Source: Bacteroidia bacterium (GTDB lineage: Bacteria > Bacteroidota > Bacteroidia > Flavobacteriales_E > Vicingaceae). Taken from it: a DNA stretch of 59,944 bases. The stretch is taken from assembly GCA_030426475.1 (NCBI GenBank), contig JAUHYR010000005.1, positions 1-59,944 of the forward strand, read 5' to 3'. This document shows positions 16,838 to 27,000 of this stretch, in pieces. Numbering within the stretch: the first letter of the stretch is position 1; each line of letters begins with the position of its first letter. The notes under the pieces are model-generated. The model made no database searches. It was given only the letters and a program-made list of their open reading frames with translations, and was not told the origin of the DNA. Made by a program: the position numbers and the translations under genes.

Positions 16838-17092
16838 ATGTCTAACACACAACAAGAATTTATCTTTCACAAAGAAAACTATAAATGGCTTTTAATTGCT
16901 GTTGGTGTAATTGTTTTAGGCTTTTGCCTGATGGTTGGCGGAGGCTCCGATGACCCAAATGTTTTTAGCGAAGATGTACTAAGCCCAAGAAGAATTACCA
17001 TAGCACCAATTGTTGTAATGATTGGTTTTGCGGGAGTTGTTTATGCTATTTTAAAAAAATCTCCTCAAAAAAATAATTCGGTAGAAGAGTAG
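16838..17092 (+). CDS. DUF3098 two-helix membrane protein
   Basis: An 84-residue protein with two membrane helices (about 17-33 and 53-69) joined by a loop containing GGGSDDPNVFSEDV and SPRRITIAP, the conserved pattern of DUF3098. The family is restricted to Bacteroidota and commonly sits beside uppP and truB, as here (3 bp before uppP). Its role is unknown; the context suggests the cell envelope or division. Confidence 0.85.
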   Translation: MSNTQQEFIFHKENYKWLLIAVGVIVLGFCLMVGGGSDDPNVFSEDVLSPRRITIAPIVVMIGFAGVVYAILKKSPQKNNSVEE

Positions 17093-17095
17093 CCA

Positions 17096-17887
17096 ATGTC
17101 TTTATTAGAAGCTATTATTCTTGGCATTGTTCAAGGGTTAACCGAATTTTTGCCTGTTAGTAGCAGCGGACACATTGAAATAGCCAAATCTCTTTTAGGT
17201 GTAGAGTTAGGAAGCGGTGAAGAGGAGCTATTGTTTACTATCTTACTACACGGAGCAACAGCCTTATCTACAATTGTTGTTTTCAGAAAATATATTTTCC
17301 AAATTATAAAAGACCTTTTTTCATTTCAATGGAATGACTCCACTAAGTTCTCACTATTTATTGTTCTTTCTATGATACCGGCAGGTATTGTAGGGGTTTT
17401 GTTTAAAGACGAACTCGAAGCATTAATGAGCGGAAGAGTTTTGTGGGTTGGCGTTTTTTTAATAATTACTGCCCTTTTACTTTATTTTACTGATGTCTAT
17501 AAACCAAAATCCAAAGACTTAGGAGTTGGGAACAGTTTTGTAATAGGAATAGCCCAAGCCATTGCCATTTTACCCGGAATTTCTCGCTCAGGAGCAACAA
17601 TTGCAACTGCTCTTATTTTAGGTGTTAATAGAGAGAAAGCCGCAAGTTTTTCATTTTTAATGGTTTTACCTTTAATTTTTGGTGCTATGGCCAAAGAATT
17701 TATGGATGCTGAAACTATAGTTACTGAAGCAACCAATATTGGAGTAATAACCGCTGGCTTTATAGCCGCTTTTGTTAGCGGAATTTTTGCCTGTAATTGG
17801 ATGATTGCTCTAGTTAAAAAAAGTAAGCTCACCTATTTTGCCGTGTATTGCCTTTTGGTGGGTATTTTAACCATTATTTTTTCATGA
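17096..17887 (+). CDS. uppP: Undecaprenyl-diphosphate phosphatase
   Basis: A 263-residue polytopic inner-membrane enzyme of the BacA/UppP family that removes a phosphate from undecaprenyl diphosphate so the lipid carrier can be reused in peptidoglycan and O-antigen synthesis. The two signature motifs are present: EFLPVSSSGH at 17-26 and LPGISRSGA at 159-167, containing the catalytic glutamate, serine and arginine residues. The length is typical (260-280). Its stop TGA overlaps the ATG of truB. Confidence 0.95.
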   Translation: MSLLEAIILGIVQGLTEFLPVSSSGHIEIAKSLLGVELGSGEEELLFTILLHGATALSTIVVFRKYIFQIIKDLFSFQWNDSTKFSLFIVLSMIPAGIVGVLFKDELEALMSGRVLWVGVFLIITALLLYFTDVYKPKSKDLGVGNSFVIGIAQAIAILPGISRSGATIATALILGVNREKAASFSFLMVLPLIFGAMAKEFMDAETIVTEATNIGVITAGFIAAFVSGIFACNWMIALVKKSKLTYFAVYCLLVGILTIIFS

Positions 17888-18618
17888 TGGATGAGCTTTT
17901 GGAAAAGGCTATATCTCCTGAAAAAGGAATATTATTGATTGACAAGCCTTATGGCTGGACTTCTTTTCAGGCAGTTAAAAAAGTTAGATATCTTCTTCAA
18001 AAAAAATTTAATATAAAAAAATTAAAAGTTGGTCATGCCGGAACATTAGACCCTCTAGCAACAGGTCTTTTAATTATTTGCTACGGAAAAGAAACCAAAA
18101 ACATTCAGGATTACCAATCTTTAGAAAAAGAATATACCGGTAGTTTTTATTTAGGTGCCACAACCCCATGTTTTGACAGGGAAAAAGAAATTAATCAAAC
18201 ATTTGATATTACAGGCATTACCGAAAAACAAATTCGAGAGGTAGCCAAAACTTTTTTGGGAAAACAAATGCAGGTTGCCCCACTATTTTCCGCAAAAAAA
18301 ATTGATGGTAAAAAAGCTTATGAAATAGCCCGAGCAGGAGATGAAAAAGAAATTAAAGCGAATGAAATTGAAATAACACAGTTTGAAATAACAAAAATAG
18401 AGTTGCCATTGGTCTATTTTAAAATCACTTGCAGTAAAGGAACTTATATTCGTTCCATCGCCAGAGATTTAGGCGAAAAGCTAAATTCCGGAGCCTTTCT
18501 CTATGATTTAAAAAGAGAGCGCATTGGCTCCTATTTTCCTGAAATAACGATTGACACAACCGAAAAAGATGCCGCAATAAAACCGTCTGTCACTAAAAAT
18601 GCTGTGATTATGAAATAA
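17884..18618 (+). CDS. truB: tRNA pseudouridine(55) synthase
   Basis: A protein of 244 residues that converts uridine 55 of the tRNA T-loop to pseudouridine. The catalytic block HAGTLDPLATGLL lies at 51-63 with the nucleophile D56, and GTYIRSIARDLG is the later conserved motif. The frame is open further upstream, but I place the start at the ATG at 17884 (ATGA overlap with the uppP stop); the alternative ATG is the next codon. The uppP-truB pairing is common in Bacteroidota. Confidence 0.95.
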   Translation: MMDELLEKAISPEKGILLIDKPYGWTSFQAVKKVRYLLQKKFNIKKLKVGHAGTLDPLATGLLIICYGKETKNIQDYQSLEKEYTGSFYLGATTPCFDREKEINQTFDITGITEKQIREVAKTFLGKQMQVAPLFSAKKIDGKKAYEIARAGDEKEIKANEIEITQFEITKIELPLVYFKITCSKGTYIRSIARDLGEKLNSGAFLYDLKRERIGSYFPEITIDTTEKDAAIKPSVTKNAVIMK

Positions 18619-18644
18619 CTATTCTCTTAATCAGTTAGTTTTTA

Positions 18645-18652
18645 TAAATTTG
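18645..18652 (+). promoter_or_regulatory. Predicted promoter -7 element (TAAATTTG) for queA
   Basis: TAAATTTG fits TAnnTTTG. Transcription would start near 18659, directly before the inverted repeat at 18661, leaving a leader of about 95 nt before queA. Confidence 0.5.
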
Positions 18653-18660
18653 CAGCCCTT

Positions 18661-18675
18661 TCACACCTAGTGTGA
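18661..18675. repeat. Short inverted repeat in the queA leader (TCACAC-CTA-GTGTGA)
   Basis: Perfect 6-bp arms separated by 3 bp. It sits about 8 bp after the predicted -7 box, so it would overlap the transcription start: the place for a repressor site or a 5' end hairpin. It also lies 42 bp past the truB stop and is followed by TTTAT, so a weak truB terminator is an alternative. Confidence 0.45.
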
Positions 18676-18752
18676 TTTATTATTGAGAAAATAGGCTTAA
18701 AAGCAATTTCGCTAAAAAGTTCATTTTCAATTAAATTAACAAAAAGATAAAC

Positions 18753-19799
18753 ATGAAATTATCAAAATTTAAGTTTGACCTTCCAAAAAATCTACTAGCA
18801 GAAAGACCAGCTAAAGAAAGAGATGAAGCAAGATTAATGGTGATTAATAGAGAAAAAGGTAAAATTGAGCACAAGGTTTTTAAAGATGTGTTGAAGTACT
18901 TTGGAGATGGCGACACTTTCATCATGAATAATACCAAAGTATTTCCTGCCAGACTTTATGGAAATAAAGAAAAAACCGGAGCTAAAATTGAGGTTTTCCT
19001 TTTAAGAGAATTAAGCAGAGAAAGTCTTTTGTGGGATGTATTGGTCGACCCTGCCAGAAAAATACGAATCGGAAACAAGTTGTATTTTGGAGAAGATGAT
19101 TTGGTTGCTGAAGTAATTGACAATACAACATCTAGAGGAAGAACCTTACGTTTCCTTTATGACGGGCCGTATGAAGAATTTAAAGCAACTTTACTTGGAT
19201 TAGGAAGCACGCCTCTTCCAAAATATATCAAAAGAGCTGCAGACGAAAGTGATGAAGAAAGATACCAAACGGTATATGCAACCAATGAAGGTGCTGTAGC
19301 TGCTCCTACTGCCGGATTACACTTTAGTAAAAATTTAATGAAGAGAATGGAAATCAAAGGAATTAACTTTGCCTTCACCACTCTTCATGTTGGTTTAGGA
19401 ACATTTCGCTCTGTTGAAGTAGAAGACCTTACTAAACACAAAATGGACTCTGAGGAAATTGAAATCACTCAGGAGTGTTGCGATATTGTAAATGCTGCAA
19501 AAGCTAAAAAAGCAAAAATTTGTGCTGTTGGAACAACAACCATGCGCGCCATTGAGTCTTCTTTTTCTACTGAAGGAAAGCTTCAACCTTATAAAGGGTG
19601 GACGAACAAATTTATCTTCCCTCCTTATGACTTTACTGTTGCAAATAGTATGATTACAAACTTTCACTTACCGGAATCTACACTTTTGATGATGGTTTGT
19701 GCCTTTGGAGGATATGATTTGATTATGGAGGCATATAAACAAGCTATTAAAGAGAAATACCGTTTCTATAGTTATGGCGATGCCATGTTAATCATCTAA
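18753..19799 (+). CDS. queA: S-adenosylmethionine:tRNA ribosyltransferase-isomerase
   Basis: A 348-residue cytoplasmic enzyme that moves the ribosyl part of SAM onto preQ1 in tRNA to make epoxyqueuosine. Recognised by [24 protein letters not shown]-type N-terminal order (residues 6-28), [12 protein letters not shown] near 50-62, PTAGLHF near 188-194 and [13 protein letters not shown] near 208-220. Length matches the family (340-360). The stop shares a base with the start of rseP, so the two form an operon. No other queuosine genes are in the window. Confidence 0.96.
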   Translation: MKLSKFKFDLPKNLLAERPAKERDEARLMVINREKGKIEHKVFKDVLKYFGDGDTFIMNNTKVFPARLYGNKEKTGAKIEVFLLRELSRESLLWDVLVDPARKIRIGNKLYFGEDDLVAEVIDNTTSRGRTLRFLYDGPYEEFKATLLGLGSTPLPKYIKRAADESDEERYQTVYATNEGAVAAPTAGLHFSKNLMKRMEIKGINFAFTTLHVGLGTFRSVEVEDLTKHKMDSEEIEITQECCDIVNAAKAKKAKICAVGTTTMRAIESSFSTEGKLQPYKGWTNKFIFPPYDFTVANSMITNFHLPESTLLMMVCAFGGYDLIMEAYKQAIKEKYRFYSYGDAMLII

Positions 19800-21130
19800 T
19801 GGATATTGTAATTCAAATATCTCAGTTTTTACTGAGCCTTTCTATTCTTATCATCTTACATGAGCTAGGACACTTTATTCCTGCCAAAATTTTTAAGACA
19901 AGAGTAGAAAAATTCTATCTTTTTTTCGACCCATGGTTTTCCTTGTTCAAATTTAAAAAAGGAGAAACGGAATATGGTATTGGCTGGCTACCGCTTGGCG
20001 GGTATGTAAAAATATCGGGCATGGTAGACGAAAGTATGGACAAAGAACAAATGGCAAAAGACCCTGAACCTTGGGAGTTTCGTTCTAAACCGGCTTGGCA
20101 AAGATTGATTATCATGTGCGGAGGTGTAATTGTAAACATCCTTTTAGCAATGCTTATTTATGCCATGGTGTTGTTTGTTTGGGGGAAAGAATATTTACCT
20201 GCCAATAATGCAACTTATGGTATTTATTGCGATTCTTTAGCTCTAGATATTGGTTTTCAAAACGGAGATAAAATAGTTGAACTAGGCGGCAAACCAGTAC
20301 CCGATGATTATACTTATGGAACCATTACCAAAGAAATTCTTTTAAACGATGACATCAACTCTGTAGTAGTAGATAGAAATGGTGAAAAAATAACCATAGA
20401 AATTCCAGAAGGATTTGAAAACAAAGTAGTTGCTGCAAGGGTTAGGGGTTTATTTCAGGAATTAACTCCTTACAAAGTAGACTCTATAGCACCAAATATG
20501 CCTGCTGCAAAGTCTGACCTACAAAAAGGAGATCAAATAATTGCTATTAATGATTATTCCACTCCATTTTTCCAAGATTTTAGATCCAAAATAAATGATT
20601 ACAAAGGAAAGAATGTATCTATTTCTGTTATAAGAAATGGCGATACTCTACCCTTTCCATTAACTGTTTCAGAAAATGGAACTATAGGTGTGTATAATGT
20701 TTTTCCTTCTACATTTTTTGAAATAGAAAAGAAATCTTATGGTTTTATTGAGGCAATACCCGCAGGTATTGGCGAAGCAATTAATACTCTTGATGGTTAT
20801 GTACAACAATTCAAATTAGTATTTACTAAGGAAGGTATTCAGCAAATTGGAGGATTTGGGACCATTGGAGGACTTTACGAGAAAAAATGGAACTGGCAAT
20901 CTTTTTGGGCGACAACAGGATTTATTTCTATCATCTTAGCTTTTATGAACATTTTGCCTATTCCTGCGCTTGATGGCGGACATGTGATGTTCTTGTTATA
21001 CGAAATTATTACAGGAAGAAAGCCAAATCAAAAGATTTTAGAGTACGCCCAAATGGCGGGTATGATTTTCCTTTTAGCCTTTATGCTTTATGCAAATGGG
21101 CTAGACGTACTTAGGGGTTGTTCAAGATAG
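19799..21130 (+). CDS. rseP: Site-2 zinc metalloprotease (RseP family)
   Basis: A 443-residue intramembrane protease. The zinc motif HELGH is at 21-25 in the first membrane helix, one or two PDZ domains fill about 130-300, and the second ligand motif PALDGGH lies near 386-392 in a late helix. Family members cut anti-sigma factors and signal-peptide remnants in the membrane. It starts on the last base of queA. No anti-sigma gene is adjacent, so the substrate is unknown. Confidence 0.93.
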   Translation: MDIVIQISQFLLSLSILIILHELGHFIPAKIFKTRVEKFYLFFDPWFSLFKFKKGETEYGIGWLPLGGYVKISGMVDESMDKEQMAKDPEPWEFRSKPAWQRLIIMCGGVIVNILLAMLIYAMVLFVWGKEYLPANNATYGIYCDSLALDIGFQNGDKIVELGGKPVPDDYTYGTITKEILLNDDINSVVVDRNGEKITIEIPEGFENKVVAARVRGLFQELTPYKVDSIAPNMPAAKSDLQKGDQIIAINDYSTPFFQDFRSKINDYKGKNVSISVIRNGDTLPFPLTVSENGTIGVYNVFPSTFFEIEKKSYGFIEAIPAGIGEAINTLDGYVQQFKLVFTKEGIQQIGGFGTIGGLYEKKWNWQSFWATTGFISIILAFMNILPIPALDGGHVMFLLYEIITGRKPNQKILEYAQMAGMIFLLAFMLYANGLDVLRGCSR

Positions 21131-21168
21131 TTTTCTAACGTATATTTACGGTTTATAGCGCTATTATC

Positions 21169-21609
21169 ATGGACAGATCTCACCATCTTAATTTTTGTAA
21201 GAAATGTAAAAACAGATCATTTGACTTGAAAAAAGGAATCTTATGTTCATTAACAAATGACTATGCAAATTTTTTTAATGACTGCCCCTCTTTTATAGAA
21301 GATACTGATGCTGCGGCTAAACTTGAATTAGAAGAAAAATTGAAAATTGAACGAGAGCAAAGCGAAGAATCTTTGGGGTTAAGTAGTTTTGGAATTAAAA
21401 ATGGAATTACAGCAGGAATGGTTCTCATCGCTTTTGGTTTTTGCTGGATTTTATTTGGTATAATGTATCTTGATAGGATTTTTTTCTTTCCTTTTGTTTT
21501 AATCATTTTAGGCATTATTGTTTGGGCTAAAGGACACAAAAAAGCAAATCTTAATAAAAACCCTTCTATTAAAGACGACTCTGTGCTTGATAGAGATTTT
21601 GGAAAATGA
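21169..21609 (+). CDS. Small membrane protein with an N-terminal cysteine cluster
   Basis: A 146-residue protein not assigned to a named family. Cysteines at 10, 13, 26 and 39 could form a zinc-ribbon-like knuckle (FCKKC at 9-13). A charged helix (about 50-70) and two membrane segments (about 81-101 and 105-122) follow, with a basic cytoplasmic tail. Similar proteins annotated as hypothetical occur in flavobacteria. It overlaps the PqqB-like gene by 4 bp (ATGA) and is likely co-transcribed with it. Confidence 0.7.
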   Translation: MDRSHHLNFCKKCKNRSFDLKKGILCSLTNDYANFFNDCPSFIEDTDAAAKLELEEKLKIEREQSEESLGLSSFGIKNGITAGMVLIAFGFCWILFGIMYLDRIFFFPFVLIILGIIVWAKGHKKANLNKNPSIKDDSVLDRDFGK

Positions 21610-22604
21610 CTTTTTTTCTTAAAATAATATTTCCTTTTTTCCTTGTTTTCTCTTTATCATCATGCTCCGATACAAGCGAACAAGATACTTCTGTCAATAA
21701 AGCTACTCCTGAAATACAGGAAAAAATTAATAAAAAAGAAGGCATACAGTTAATTGTATTGGGAACAGTGCAAGATGCCGGTTCACCACATGCAGGCTGT
21801 AAAAAGGATTGTTGTAAAGGTCTTTTTTCTCAACCTAACCCAAATAGAAAAGTCGTTTCTCTTGGTTTAATAGATTATGAGTCGCAAAAAAACTGGATGT
21901 TTGAAGCCACCCCTGATCTCAGTACTCAAATGAAGTTACTTAAATCATTTTGTCCTTTTCAGGAAAAAGAAACACCAGATGGTATCTTTTTAACACATGC
22001 CCACATTGGGCATTATGCCGGGTTGATGTATTTGGGCAGAGAGGCTATGAATGCCAATGGTGTTGCGGTCTATGCCATGCCAAAAATGAAATCGTTTTTG
22101 GAGCAAAACGGTCCCTGGAGTCAGTTAATTACACTAAACAATATTCAAGTTGAAGAGTTAAAAAATGAAACCGCTTTATCTTTAAACGAAAGTGTCAAGA
22201 TTGTTCCTTTTACCGTTCCCCACCGTGATGAATTTTCCGAAACGGTTGGCTACAAAATTATTGGACCAAATAAATCAGTATTATTTGTTCCTGATATAGA
22301 CAAATGGGAAAAGTGGGATAAAAATATTATAGAAGAACTCTCAAGTGTTGATTTCGCTTTTCTTGATGCTACTTTTTATGATGCTGAAGAAATAAACAAT
22401 CGGAACATTTCTGAAATTCCTCATCCCTTTATCATAGAAAGCATGTCTATTTTTAAAAACTTGCCAAGGTCAGAAAAAAATAAAATTTATTTCATCCACT
22501 TAAATCACACTAATCCTGCTTTAATAGAAGAAAGTAATGCTTATAAAACTATTCTTGAAAAGGGGTTTCATGTTGCTAAAATAAAAGGGGTTTTTCAGTT
22601 ATAG
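21606..22604 (+). CDS. PqqB-like metallo-beta-lactamase-fold lipoprotein
   Basis: A 332-residue protein. A signal sequence ends in lipobox LSSC (cysteine 20). The body resembles PqqB: LGTVQDAGSPHAGC at 52-65, a CC pair at 69-70, and the metal motif HAHIGH at 131-136 (where PqqB has a similar HxHxGH). LDATFYDAEEI follows later in the chain. No other pqq genes are present and the protein is exported, so it is unlikely to act in PQQ synthesis; a hydrolase of unknown substrate is the safe reading. It ends 21 bp from the convergent efflux operon. Confidence 0.8.
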   Translation: MTFFLKIIFPFFLVFSLSSCSDTSEQDTSVNKATPEIQEKINKKEGIQLIVLGTVQDAGSPHAGCKKDCCKGLFSQPNPNRKVVSLGLIDYESQKNWMFEATPDLSTQMKLLKSFCPFQEKETPDGIFLTHAHIGHYAGLMYLGREAMNANGVAVYAMPKMKSFLEQNGPWSQLITLNNIQVEELKNETALSLNESVKIVPFTVPHRDEFSETVGYKIIGPNKSVLFVPDIDKWEKWDKNIIEELSSVDFAFLDATFYDAEEINNRNISEIPHPFIIESMSIFKNLPRSEKNKIYFIHLNHTNPALIEESNAYKTILEKGFHVAKIKGVFQL

Positions 22605-22625
22605 TTTTCCCTTCTTTAAGCAAAA

Positions 22626-24059
22626 TTAATTCCAGCCACCTCCAAGAGCCCTATATACATTGACTTTTGCATTCATTTGTTTCATCTTAACTTCAATTAG
22701 CTCCATTTTGGACTCCAATGCTTCTCGCTGAGTCAATAATACTTCCATATAGTCAGCTCTTGCTGATTTAAATAGGTTGTTTGAAATGGTAATTGATTGC
22801 GTTAGTATTTCCACTTCTTTTGATTTTGTATTATAACTTTTTTCGTAGTTGTTTATTTTTGACAGTTGATTAACTACTTCTACATAGGCGTTTAATATTT
22901 TTTGTTCGTAGTTATAGACTGCCTGTATCTGTTTTGAATTAGCTGTATTATATGCGGCCTTAATAGCATTTCTGTTTATTAATGGAGCCATTAAATCTCC
23001 TGCCAAAGAATAAAGCATTGATTCAGGGTCAACTAAAAAACTAGGATTAAATGCCTGAAAACCAACCCCTGCATCAACCCTAAAAGATGGATAAAAATTT
23101 GCTCTGGCAACTTTTACATCTAATTTTGTTGCGGCCAATTCGTATTCTGCTTGTCTTATATCAGGTCTGTTTTCCAGTAACTGAGATGGTAATCCAGAAT
23201 AAACAGAATCTACTTGAATTGTGCTAAAAACAATAGAGTTTCTTTTTATTGTTTGTGGAAATCGTCCTACCAAAAAATTAAGCTCATTCTCCGTCTCAAC
23301 AATTTTTTGCAAAACATCATACTGAAGGTTTTTTGTGTTAAGTAATTGTGCTTCAAATCTGTTTACTGCCAATTGAGAAACTTTAGCCGCCTCCTTCTCT
23401 TGTTTTATTGTTTGCAGCGCATTTGCTTGAACATCAATATTCCTTTGTACAATGCCTAACAAATTATCTAGCGCCATTAGCTCGTAATATGAGCTAGCTA
23501 TTTCTGCTATCAAATTTGTTACCATAAAGTTTTTTCCTTCTATGCTGGATAGATATCTGGCTAATGCGGACTTTTTAGAGTTTCTAAGCTTTTTCCACAC
23601 ATCTAACTCCCATGAAGCATATAGTCCAAACATATAATCGGGCAGAGGTTCCGGAAATGCTGTGCCGGGCTTAATTTCTAAGTTTTCACCCACAGCACCG
23701 TGCCTTGTATATTTTCCATCTTTTTCAATGCCTGCTCCGCCTTTTAATCCTAAAAATGGCAAATACTCTCCTTTTCTTGCCCTAACTTCATTTTTCCCAA
23801 TTTGAATTTCCTGTAAAGTAATATTCAGCTCCTGATTGTTTTTTAATGCAGTATCAATCAGTGCTATTAGGTTTTCATCCGAAAAGTAGTTTCGCCAATT
23901 AACTTTTGCACTATTGGTAGTATCTTGTGAATCAGCATAGCTACCAGGCACAGTTTTATTCTCAGTTTTAACCGCATTGCTAGGTGTTTTACACCCCAAA
24001 AGCAAGTTAAAGAATATAAAAACTAATGCTAGATATAAATAATCTCTTCTTTTTAACAT
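22626..24059 (-). CDS. RND efflux outer-membrane channel (OprM/NodT family lipoprotein)
   Basis: A 477-residue protein with a lipobox LLLGC (cysteine 23) and two OEP domains forming the TolC-like alpha/beta barrel. GEYLPFLGLKGG and the internal repeat ARANFYPSFRVDAGVG are typical of the NodT family, as is ENRPDIRQAEYEL. It is the third gene of an operon with the adaptor and pump (18 bp after the pump gene) and should form the exit duct of the tripartite complex. Confidence 0.93.
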   Translation of the reverse strand: MLKRRDYLYLALVFIFFNLLLGCKTPSNAVKTENKTVPGSYADSQDTTNSAKVNWRNYFSDENLIALIDTALKNNQELNITLQEIQIGKNEVRARKGEYLPFLGLKGGAGIEKDGKYTRHGAVGENLEIKPGTAFPEPLPDYMFGLYASWELDVWKKLRNSKKSALARYLSSIEGKNFMVTNLIAEIASSYYELMALDNLLGIVQRNIDVQANALQTIKQEKEAAKVSQLAVNRFEAQLLNTKNLQYDVLQKIVETENELNFLVGRFPQTIKRNSIVFSTIQVDSVYSGLPSQLLENRPDIRQAEYELAATKLDVKVARANFYPSFRVDAGVGFQAFNPSFLVDPESMLYSLAGDLMAPLINRNAIKAAYNTANSKQIQAVYNYEQKILNAYVEVVNQLSKINNYEKSYNTKSKEVEILTQSITISNNLFKSARADYMEVLLTQREALESKMELIEVKMKQMNAKVNVYRALGGGWN

Positions 24060-24077
24060 CTTACAAGTTTTGTTGTG

Positions 24078-27000
24078 TTATTTTTTTCCTTTTCTTCTTA
24101 ATAGCCATTTTATTCTAATGTTAGCTCTTCTAAGACTTTCAGCAATTTTGTTTTGCTCTTCTCTTGTTCTAACAAAGCTTTCTGATAAGCTCTCGTCATC
24201 CTCATCTCTTATAAGTTGATGGCCTTCTGCTAGCTTGGCAAATATGAAGTATAAGCCAGGAATAATTATTACTCCGAAAATTGTTCCGAGCAACATTCCT
24301 CCCATTGCCGAGCCTCCTATTGTTTTATTTCCTATAGCCCCTGCTCCCGATGCAAGAACAAGAGGTATTAAGCCCGCAACAAAAGCAAATGAAGTCATAA
24401 GTATTGGTCTGAACCTTACTTTCGCTCCCTCTATTGCTGCTTCAAATACAGGGGTTCCTTGTCTGCGTTTTTGAACAGCAAATTCCACAATTAAAACAGC
24501 ATTTTTTCCCAATAAACCTACCAACATAATAAGTCCTACCTGAGCATATACATCATTTGCCAATCCCATAAGTTTAAGTAGCATAAATGAGCCAAAAACC
24601 CCAACAGGCAGAGAAAAAATTACAGCCAGAGGTAATAAAAAACTCTCGTATTGAGCCGCCAATACTAGATACACAAATATCAATACTATGATAAAAATAT
24701 AAAGCGACTCGTTTCCTCTTCGGGATTCATCATAAGAAAGCCCCTCCCAGGCAATATCGTATCCTTTAGGTAGTTTCTCATTAGCAACTTCTTGTATGGC
24801 TTTAATTGCATCTGCCGAAGTATAGCCTTTTGCCGGAAGCCCCCTTATAGATGCTGAATTATACATGTTAAATCGGGTAATCTCATTAGGTCCTTGTGTT
24901 TTTCGCATTTTCATAAAAGATGAATAAGGCACCATTTCTCCATGGTCATTTCTGACAAATAGGTTAAGAACATCACTCGGGAGCCTTCTAAACTCAGGAG
25001 CAGATTGAACATAAACCTTAAAAAACCTACCAAACCTGATAAAACCTTGCTCATAAGTACTCCCTATTAAGATGTTTAGGTTCTCCATTGCTTCTCCTAT
25101 CGAAACTCCTTTTTGCATTGCTATTTTGTTGTCTATTTCTAGCTCATATTGAGGGTAGTTCGCTGCAAAAAAAGTAAACAAGCCTGTTAGCTCTTTGCGA
25201 CTGCTTAAAGCATCCATGAAGCTTTTATTTATTTTATCAAACTCTTGGTAGTCGGTTGATGTTGTTTTGTCTAATAAACGTAAAGAAAAACCTCCGGAAG
25301 AACCAAACCCGGGAACAGCAGGCGGTTCAAAAAACTCTACAATTGCTCCAAGGTTCTTAGACTTTCCCTCTAATTCCTCCATAATTTCATGAACGGAATG
25401 TTCTCGTTCAGACCAACCTTTTAAGTTAATCAAACAGGTTCCTGCATTAGACCCTCTTCCTTCAGTCATAATTTCATATCCCGCTAAAGAAGAAACAGAC
25501 TCCACTCCTTCAATTTCTTCACATATTTCTTGAAGCTCTCTAGATATTTGATTTGTTCTTTCTAAGGTAGCTCCCGGAGGTGTTTGAATAATGGCGTATA
25601 TGGTTCCTTGGTCTTCTCCCGGAATAAAGCCTGCCGGAAGTATTTTGTTTTCAAAAACAATGCCTAACCCAAAAAGTAAAAGCACCCCAAAAGTAACCAG
25701 CCTTCTATTCACTATTAATTTTAATAGCCCGACATATCGTCCGGTAAGTTTCTCAAACCCCCTATTAAACCAGTCAATGAATTTATTGACAGGTGATTTT
25801 TTTCTTGGTTTTCCATGATTGTTTTTCAAAATCATTGCACAAAGAACAGGCGTTAAAGTAAGTGCAACCAGTGCTGAAAGAATAATAGAACTTGCCATGG
25901 TAATAGAAAATTGTCTGTAAAATGTACCTACCGGACCCGACATAAAAGCAATCGGAACAAATACAGAAACCATTACAAGGGTAATAGCGATAATCGCCCC
26001 ACTAATCTCTCCCATTACCTTTTTTACTGCATTATAAGGAGAAAGGTGTTCCTCCTCCATTTTTGCATGCACGGCTTCTACTACCACAATCGCATCATCT
26101 ACCACAATTCCTATTGCCAATACTAGCGCAAATAAAGTAATTAGGTTAATGGAAAGCCCGAAGAGTTGCATTACAAAAAAAGCTCCTATTAATGACACCG
26201 GAACAGCAAGAATCGGTATCAATGTGGAGCGCCAATCTCCTAAAAATAAAAACACTACCAAAGCCACCAATATAAAAGCATCTCTTAAAGTATGGAGTAC
26301 TTGCTCTATAGATGCGTCTAAAAACTTAGATACGTCATAGCTTATTTTATAGTCAATGCCTGGAGGAAAAATAGCCTCCATTTCTTGTAGCTTTTCTTTT
26401 ACTTCTTTTATTACTTCTGTCGCATTGCTTCCATAATTTTGTTTTAGTACAATAGCAGCTGAGGGATGCCCATCTAAGTTGGAATAAATATCAAAAAACT
26501 CGCTACCAAGCTCAACTTCAGCAATATCCTTTAAGTGTATGCTTTCTCCTTCTGAATTTGCCCTTACAATAATCTCATCATATTCTTCTGGTTTATTAAA
26601 TCTTCCCTTATAAGTTAACACATATTCTAAAGATTGTGCTGATATTCCAGAGCTTTGCCCTATCCTTCCGGGTCTACCTATAATACTTTGTTCAGCCAAA
26701 GCTTCCATAACTTCATCTATAGAAATATTATATGCTCTCATTCTATCTGGGTTTAACCAAATACGCATTGCATATGTTCTGCTACCTAATATTTGTGCTC
26801 TGGCTACTCCTTTAATTCTATTAATCTCAGGAATCATATGAACATTTGCATAGTTATATAGAAATTTTTCGTCCATGCTTTTGTCTGTGCCGTATAAATT
26901 CACATACATCAACATACTTGGTTGAATCGGTGTTATAATAACTCCTTCTCTTTGAACAAGCTCAGGTAGAAGCGGCATAACTTGATCTACCCTTGTTTTC

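Noticed and set aside
18660-18752. preQ1 riboswitch in the queA leader
   Set aside because: I looked for the short C-rich loop and A-rich tail of preQ1-I aptamers and saw no convincing match; only the short palindrome is present.
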